A DNA stretch of 8,827 nucleotides from Campylobacteraceae bacterium (GTDB taxonomy: Bacteria; Campylobacterota; Campylobacteria; Campylobacterales; JALSKU01). The DNA is taken from assembly GCA_015488975.1 (NCBI GenBank), contig WFMT01000273.1, forward strand, positions 1-8,827. The letters run 5' to 3'. Below the pieces are notes generated by a model that worked only from the letters and a program-made list of their open reading frames with translations, ran no database searches and was not told the origin of the DNA. A program made the translations under genes and the position numbers. Shown here piece by piece: positions 6,025-8,827 of this stretch. The number at the start of each line of letters is the position of its first letter. Positions within the stretch are counted from its first letter, which is position 1.

Positions 6025-6060
6025 TAAAATATACATCATTTTGATAAAATATTAAAGGAG
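6025..6060 (+). promoter_or_regulatory. Possible promoter and ribosome binding site of the ABM-aldolase pair
   Basis: In an AT-rich stretch, TAAAAT at 6025-6030 could be a -10 with a leader of about 30 nt. TGATAAAAT at 6042-6050 is closer to an extended -10, but it would start the transcript inside the Shine-Dalgarno. The ribosome binding site AAAGGAG (6054-6060) is strong and lies 7 nt before the ATG. The promoter call is weak; the ribosome binding site is clear. Confidence 0.4.
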
Positions 6061-6067
6061 TTTTAAA

Positions 6068-6361
6068 ATGCACATAACAAAAAGAGTAACTTTTATAGCA
6101 AAAGATGGAAGTGAACCCAAGTTAAAAGAGCTTTTAGAAGCTATGGTAATACCCTCAAAAGAAGAAAAAGGGTGCTTGAATTACAATATTTATCAATACA
6201 AAAGCAATCCAAGAAAATTTATGGCAGTAGAGACTTGGGAAAATGAAGAAGCACTAAACGCTCATAAGAAATCTGCTCATTATGCAGTATATAAAAATGC
6301 ATACGAACCATATACCCAAGATAAATATACTAATGAGCTGGATTATCTGGTAAAAATATGA
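6068..6361 (+). CDS. ABM-domain protein, LsrG/YgiN-like (antibiotic biosynthesis monooxygenase fold)
   Basis: Small ABM proteins are dimeric ferredoxin-fold enzymes. Members include quinol monooxygenase YgiN and LsrG, the isomerase that acts on phosphorylated autoinducer-2. The 97-residue product has the usual layout: a first strand (MHITKRVTFIAKDG), a helix with KLKELLEAMVIPSKEEKGCLNYNIYQ (35-58 region), and a third strand and helix with KFMAVETWENEEALNAHKKSAHY (about 57-78). The motif pattern of E-x-W-x-(N/D)-x-x-A-x-x-x-H followed by HY is typical. E. coli LsrG is almost the same length. Its stop overlaps the next start (ATGA, 6358-6361), so it is translationally coupled to the class II aldolase. 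The downstream LsrK-like kinase makes an LsrG-like role attractive, but the sequence alone does not separate LsrG from generic ABM enzymes. Confidence 0.8.
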   Translation: MHITKRVTFIAKDGSEPKLKELLEAMVIPSKEEKGCLNYNIYQYKSNPRKFMAVETWENEEALNAHKKSAHYAVYKNAYEPYTQDKYTNELDYLVKI

Positions 6362-7497
6362 ATAATATCTTATACAAAGATGATTTGGATCTTAGAGTTT
6401 ATACTTCCAATCTTTTAGGAAGCGACAACACACTTGTCCTTCACGGTGGCGGTAATACTTCTTTAAAAAAAGATGGCATACTCTATGTCAAAGGAAGTGG
6501 CTGGGATCTTTCTTCTATAAAAAGAGAAGGGTTTGCTCCTGTGAAACTTCAGTCTTTAAAAGAGTTGGCAAAGCTTAAGAGTCTTAATGACAGCGATATG
6601 GTAAGATTGCAAAGAGAGGCTATGGCAGACGAAACTGCTCCAAATCCTTCAGTCGAAGCGATACTGCATGCCATCATCCCTTATAAATTTGTAGATCATA
6701 CTCACGCTGACGCTATTGTTACCATATCAAACTCTTTAAAAGGTGAAGAACTTATAAAAAAACTTTTTCCAAATTTTTTGATAGTTCCTTATGTGATGCC
6801 CGGATTTGTTTTGGCAAAGAAAGTTTATGAAATGAGCAAAGATTTAGACTGGGATAAAACAAAAGGCATCATACTTCATCATCATGGTATTTTTACATTT
6901 GATAATGATGCCAAAAAATCATACGATAAAATGATAAAAGCAGTAAAAAAGGCAGAAGATTTTTTGGATAAAAATGCAAAAATTAAGTTGCCTGAGATAA
7001 AACCCATAGATTTTGATATAAATACATTACAAGAAATTATCTCAAAAGAAAAAGGCTTCGAGGTAACAGTAAAAGTAGACCAAAGTAAAGAGGCTTTATT
7101 TTATTCTACTCTGGAAGAAGAGAAGTTAAGAAGAGGAGTTTTGACTCCAGAACATATCATAAGAACAAAAAGAGAACCATTAATATTGAAAAAAAATGAT
7201 GATATACAAAAAAAGGTTGATTCTTATAAAAAAGAGTATCAAGACTACTTCAACAGATTTAAAAAAGATGAAATTATGCTAAATCCTGCACCTAATTATA
7301 CCGTGATAGAGGGTTTTGGGATAGTAGTGTTTGGTAAAAATGAAAAAGAGGCAGATATAATTAAAGATATTGTATCTCATACTGTTAAAGCAGTTTTAAG
7401 GGCTGATAGGCTAACAGGCTATAAAAGCATTTCGTTAAAAAACAGCTTTGAGATGGAGTACTGGGAGCTTGAGCAGGCAAAGCTTAAAAGAAAGTAA
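6358..7497 (+). CDS. Class II aldolase, RhaD type (COG3347), without the C-terminal dehydrogenase
   Basis: Class II aldolases use a zinc ion to cleave ketose phosphates, usually to dihydroxyacetone phosphate and an aldehyde. The 379-residue protein shows VLHGGGNTSLK (27-37), the phosphate-side motif KGSGWDL (45-51), the catalytic-Glu region PSVEAILHA (97-105), and zinc ligands in HTHAD (His114, His116) and LHHHG (His174-176). It continues with RGVLTPEHIIRTKREPL (259-275) and ends EMEYWELEQAKLKRK. In long bifunctional members (about 650-700 residues, rhamnulose-1-phosphate aldolase plus lactaldehyde dehydrogenase) a similar segment leads into a short-chain dehydrogenase domain. Here the stop codon falls exactly at that boundary. 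Its ATG overlaps the ABM stop by 4 nt and no separate Shine-Dalgarno is needed. The substrate cannot be read from sequence; the neighbouring FGGY kinase could supply a sugar phosphate. Confidence 0.87.
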   Translation: MNNILYKDDLDLRVYTSNLLGSDNTLVLHGGGNTSLKKDGILYVKGSGWDLSSIKREGFAPVKLQSLKELAKLKSLNDSDMVRLQREAMADETAPNPSVEAILHAIIPYKFVDHTHADAIVTISNSLKGEELIKKLFPNFLIVPYVMPGFVLAKKVYEMSKDLDWDKTKGIILHHHGIFTFDNDAKKSYDKMIKAVKKAEDFLDKNAKIKLPEIKPIDFDINTLQEIISKEKGFEVTVKVDQSKEALFYSTLEEEKLRRGVLTPEHIIRTKREPLILKKNDDIQKKVDSYKKEYQDYFNRFKKDEIMLNPAPNYTVIEGFGIVVFGKNEKEADIIKDIVSHTVKAVLRADRLTGYKSISLKNSFEMEYWELEQAKLKRK

Positions 7498-7511
7498 AAA
7501 TACAGAGGTTT

Positions 7512-7557
7512 TATAATATAAAAAAATAAGAATGTATCTTATTGGTAAGATTAGGAG
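7512..7557 (+). promoter_or_regulatory. Leader of galU with internal promoter and switch-like repeats
   Basis: TATAAT (7512-7517) predicts a transcript starting near 7524. The RNA would then begin with AATAAGA (7525-7531), which pairs with TCTTATT (7537-7543). The overlapping ATCTTA (7536-7541) can instead pair with TAAGAT (7546-7551), whose end touches the ribosome binding site TAGGAG (7552-7557). The two pairings exclude each other. Stems are 6-7 bp and AT-rich, so regulation is a guess, while the promoter is plausible. Confidence 0.4.
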
Positions 7558-7563
7558 TTTAGT

Positions 7564-8394
7564 ATGATTAATAAATGTTTATTTCCGGCGGCAGGCTATG
7601 GAACAAGGTTTTTACCGGCAACAAAAGCAACGCCAAAAGAGATGCTTCCGATTTTAACGAAACCACTTATCCAATATGGTGTAGAAGAAGCCATGGGAGC
7701 TGGCTGTGATGTTATGGCAATAATAACAGGAAGAGGAAAAAGAGCGATAACCGATCATTTTGATATCTCTTATGAGTTGGAACATCAAATAAAAGGAACT
7801 TCAAAAGATTCTCTTTTAAATGGTATCAGAAATATTATAAATAAATGCACCTTTACATATACCAGACAAAATGAGATGAATGGTCTTGGAGATGCTATAT
7901 ACAAAGGCAAAGTGTTAGTTGGAGAGAAATATCCTTTTGCAGTTATTTTGGCAGATGATCTTTGCATAAATCCAGATGGAGACGGTATTTTAACCCAGAT
8001 GATAAAGCTGTATGATAAATATAAATGTTGTATCGTGGCAATAATGGAAGTTCCAAATGAAGATGTACATAAATATGGTATCATAGAGGGAAAAGAGCTT
8101 GAGAATGATATCTATATGGTTTCAAATATGGTGGAAAAACCAGATATTTGTAATGCCCCTAGTAATATGGCAGTTATTGGCAGATATATTTTAACTCCGG
8201 ATATTTTTCCACTCATAAAATCAACAAAAGCAGGTAAAAATGGAGAGATTCAAATCACTGATGCTCTTTGTAAAATGGCTGAAAAAGGTATGGTTATAGC
8301 ATATAAATTTAAAGGAATGAGATTTGATTGTGGTAGTATTGATGGTTTTGTTGAGGCTACAAATTATTTTTATAATTTAACAAACTCCAAATAA
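7564..8394 (+). CDS. galU: UTP-glucose-1-phosphate uridylyltransferase
   Basis: GalU makes UDP-glucose from UTP and glucose-1-phosphate, supplying sugars for surface polysaccharides and glycosylation. The 276-residue protein is full length for the family. It has the nucleotide-binding start PAAGYGTRFLPATKATPKEM (8-27), the metal-binding LADD (129-132), NEMNGLGDAI (103-112), VEKP (190-193), NMAVIGRYILTPDIF (201-215), GEIQITDAL (227-235) and FDCGS (254-258). AGGAG lies about 6 nt before the ATG. The gene is 66 nt after the aldolase, probably with its own promoter, and ends in two consecutive TAA codons. The LsrK-like kinase follows after 56 nt. Its link to the kinase and aldolase may be functional or just co-location. 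Confidence 0.95.
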   Translation: MINKCLFPAAGYGTRFLPATKATPKEMLPILTKPLIQYGVEEAMGAGCDVMAIITGRGKRAITDHFDISYELEHQIKGTSKDSLLNGIRNIINKCTFTYTRQNEMNGLGDAIYKGKVLVGEKYPFAVILADDLCINPDGDGILTQMIKLYDKYKCCIVAIMEVPNEDVHKYGIIEGKELENDIYMVSNMVEKPDICNAPSNMAVIGRYILTPDIFPLIKSTKAGKNGEIQITDALCKMAEKGMVIAYKFKGMRFDCGSIDGFVEATNYFYNLTNSK

Positions 8395-8450
8395 TAAGAT
8401 ATATAGTGTGCAGTGGTTTCATTATATAAAACTTTTATAAGGAAATACCC
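8395..8450 (+). promoter_or_regulatory. Short spacer with ribosome binding site of the LsrK-like gene
   Basis: The 56 nt contain TTATATAAAAC (8423-8433), which may be a -10-like element, and AAGGA (8439-8443) 7 nt before the ATG. No terminator is visible after galU, so the kinase may be read together with galU. Confidence 0.4.
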
Positions 8451-8827
8451 ATGAAATATTTAATGGCTATAGATGCAGGGACAGGGAGCATAAGGGCTAT
8501 TTTGTTTGATTTAGCAGGTAAACAGGTAGCATTTTCAAGTAGAGAATGGACTCACTTAAGCGAGGAAGGTGTTTCATCAAGTATGAGGTTTGACTGTGAT
8601 GCAAACTGGAAACTAACCATCTCTTGTATAAAAGATATCACCTCAAAGATTGATCCCAAAGATATCATATCTCTTAGCTCTACAAGCATGAGAGAAGGTA
8701 TCGTTTTGTATGATAAAGATGGCAAAGAGTTATGGGCGGTTGCAAATGTAGATGCAAGAGCCGGCGAAGAAGTAAAATTTTTAAAAGAGCAATTTAACGG
8801 AATTGAAGAGCAGTTTTATAAGGTTTC
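8451..8827 (+). CDS. lsrK: FGGY-family kinase closely resembling autoinducer-2 kinase LsrK, N-terminal part only
   Basis: LsrK phosphorylates the quorum-sensing diketone AI-2 after uptake; other FGGY kinases act on pentuloses, glycerol and related sugars. Only 125 codons are present and the frame is open at the right edge; the family is about 500-530 residues. The ATP-binding start YLMAIDAGTGSIRAILFD (3-20) closely matches the E. coli LsrK start as I remember it. Further LsrK-like features are SMRFDCDANWKL (44-55), STSMREGIVLYDKDGKELWA (77-96) and NVDAR (99-103), a substrate-side segment. The catalytic Asp of FGGY kinases lies beyond the window. AAGGA 7 nt upstream fixes the start. Kinase family membership is very sure; AI-2 as substrate is inferred, because no Lsr transporter or LsrR is in view. 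Confidence 0.82.
   Translation, partial: MKYLMAIDAGTGSIRAILFDLAGKQVAFSSREWTHLSEEGVSSSMRFDCDANWKLTISCIKDITSKIDPKDIISLSSTSMREGIVLYDKDGKELWAVANVDARAGEEVKFLKEQFNGIEEQFYKV

Noticed and set aside
7785..8084. Minus-strand open frame of 99 codons
   Set aside because: It lies fully inside galU, whose frame carries all the family motifs.
1..8827. CRISPR array, tRNA, rRNA or insertion sequence
   Set aside because: No regularly spaced repeats, tRNA-like cloverleaf, transposase or long terminal inverted repeats were seen by eye.

Overview
This is an AT-rich stretch of bacterial chromosome, about one third G+C in most genes. It most likely comes from a Campylobacterota (epsilonproteobacterial) genome of the Sulfurimonas/Sulfuricurvum/Arcobacter kind. 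The main reasons are the rpsT-prfA gene order typical of that group, the lysine-rich AT-biased proteins, and promoters that look like a good -10 with little or no -35. No rRNA, tRNA, CRISPR array, insertion sequence or prophage gene is visible. The assignment rests on recognition of families, not on a database search.

Left half, all on the minus strand (read right to left). A nitroreductase gene (4617-5369) and an accessory RNase H gene (4009-4494) are followed by a saccharopine dehydrogenase / carboxyethyl-ornithine synthase-like oxidoreductase (2654-3811). The G+C of that oxidoreductase gene is visibly higher than that of its neighbours. Next comes a secreted three-domain methionine sulfoxide reductase (1309-2550) with the unusual order MsrA-thioredoxin fold-MsrB. 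The last two genes are ribosomal protein S20 (rpsT) and release factor 1 (prfA), which runs off the left edge. Only rpsT and prfA look like a tight operon; the others have gaps of about 60-200 bp and probably their own promoters.

Middle. The nitroreductase gene and a cold-shock protein gene (5697-5915, plus strand) diverge from a 327-bp intergenic region. It holds two perfect extended -10 elements for the nitroreductase and a dense set of inverted repeats on the cold-shock side. The cold-shock gene ends in two consecutive hairpins, one of which covers its stop codon.

Right half, plus strand. Four genes appear to form a small carbohydrate or signal-metabolite cluster. They are an ABM-domain protein of LsrG size (6068-6361), a RhaD-type (COG3347) class II aldolase lacking the usual C-terminal dehydrogenase (6358-7497, overlapping the previous gene by 4 nt), GalU UDP-glucose pyrophosphorylase (7564-8394), and the first 125 codons of an FGGY kinase strongly resembling the autoinducer-2 kinase LsrK (8451 to the right edge). 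Kinase, aldolase and small ABM enzyme together suggest phosphorylation and cleavage of a short sugar or an AI-2-like diketone. No Lsr transporter, LsrR or LsrF gene is in view. This cluster is the best candidate here for something not yet described.
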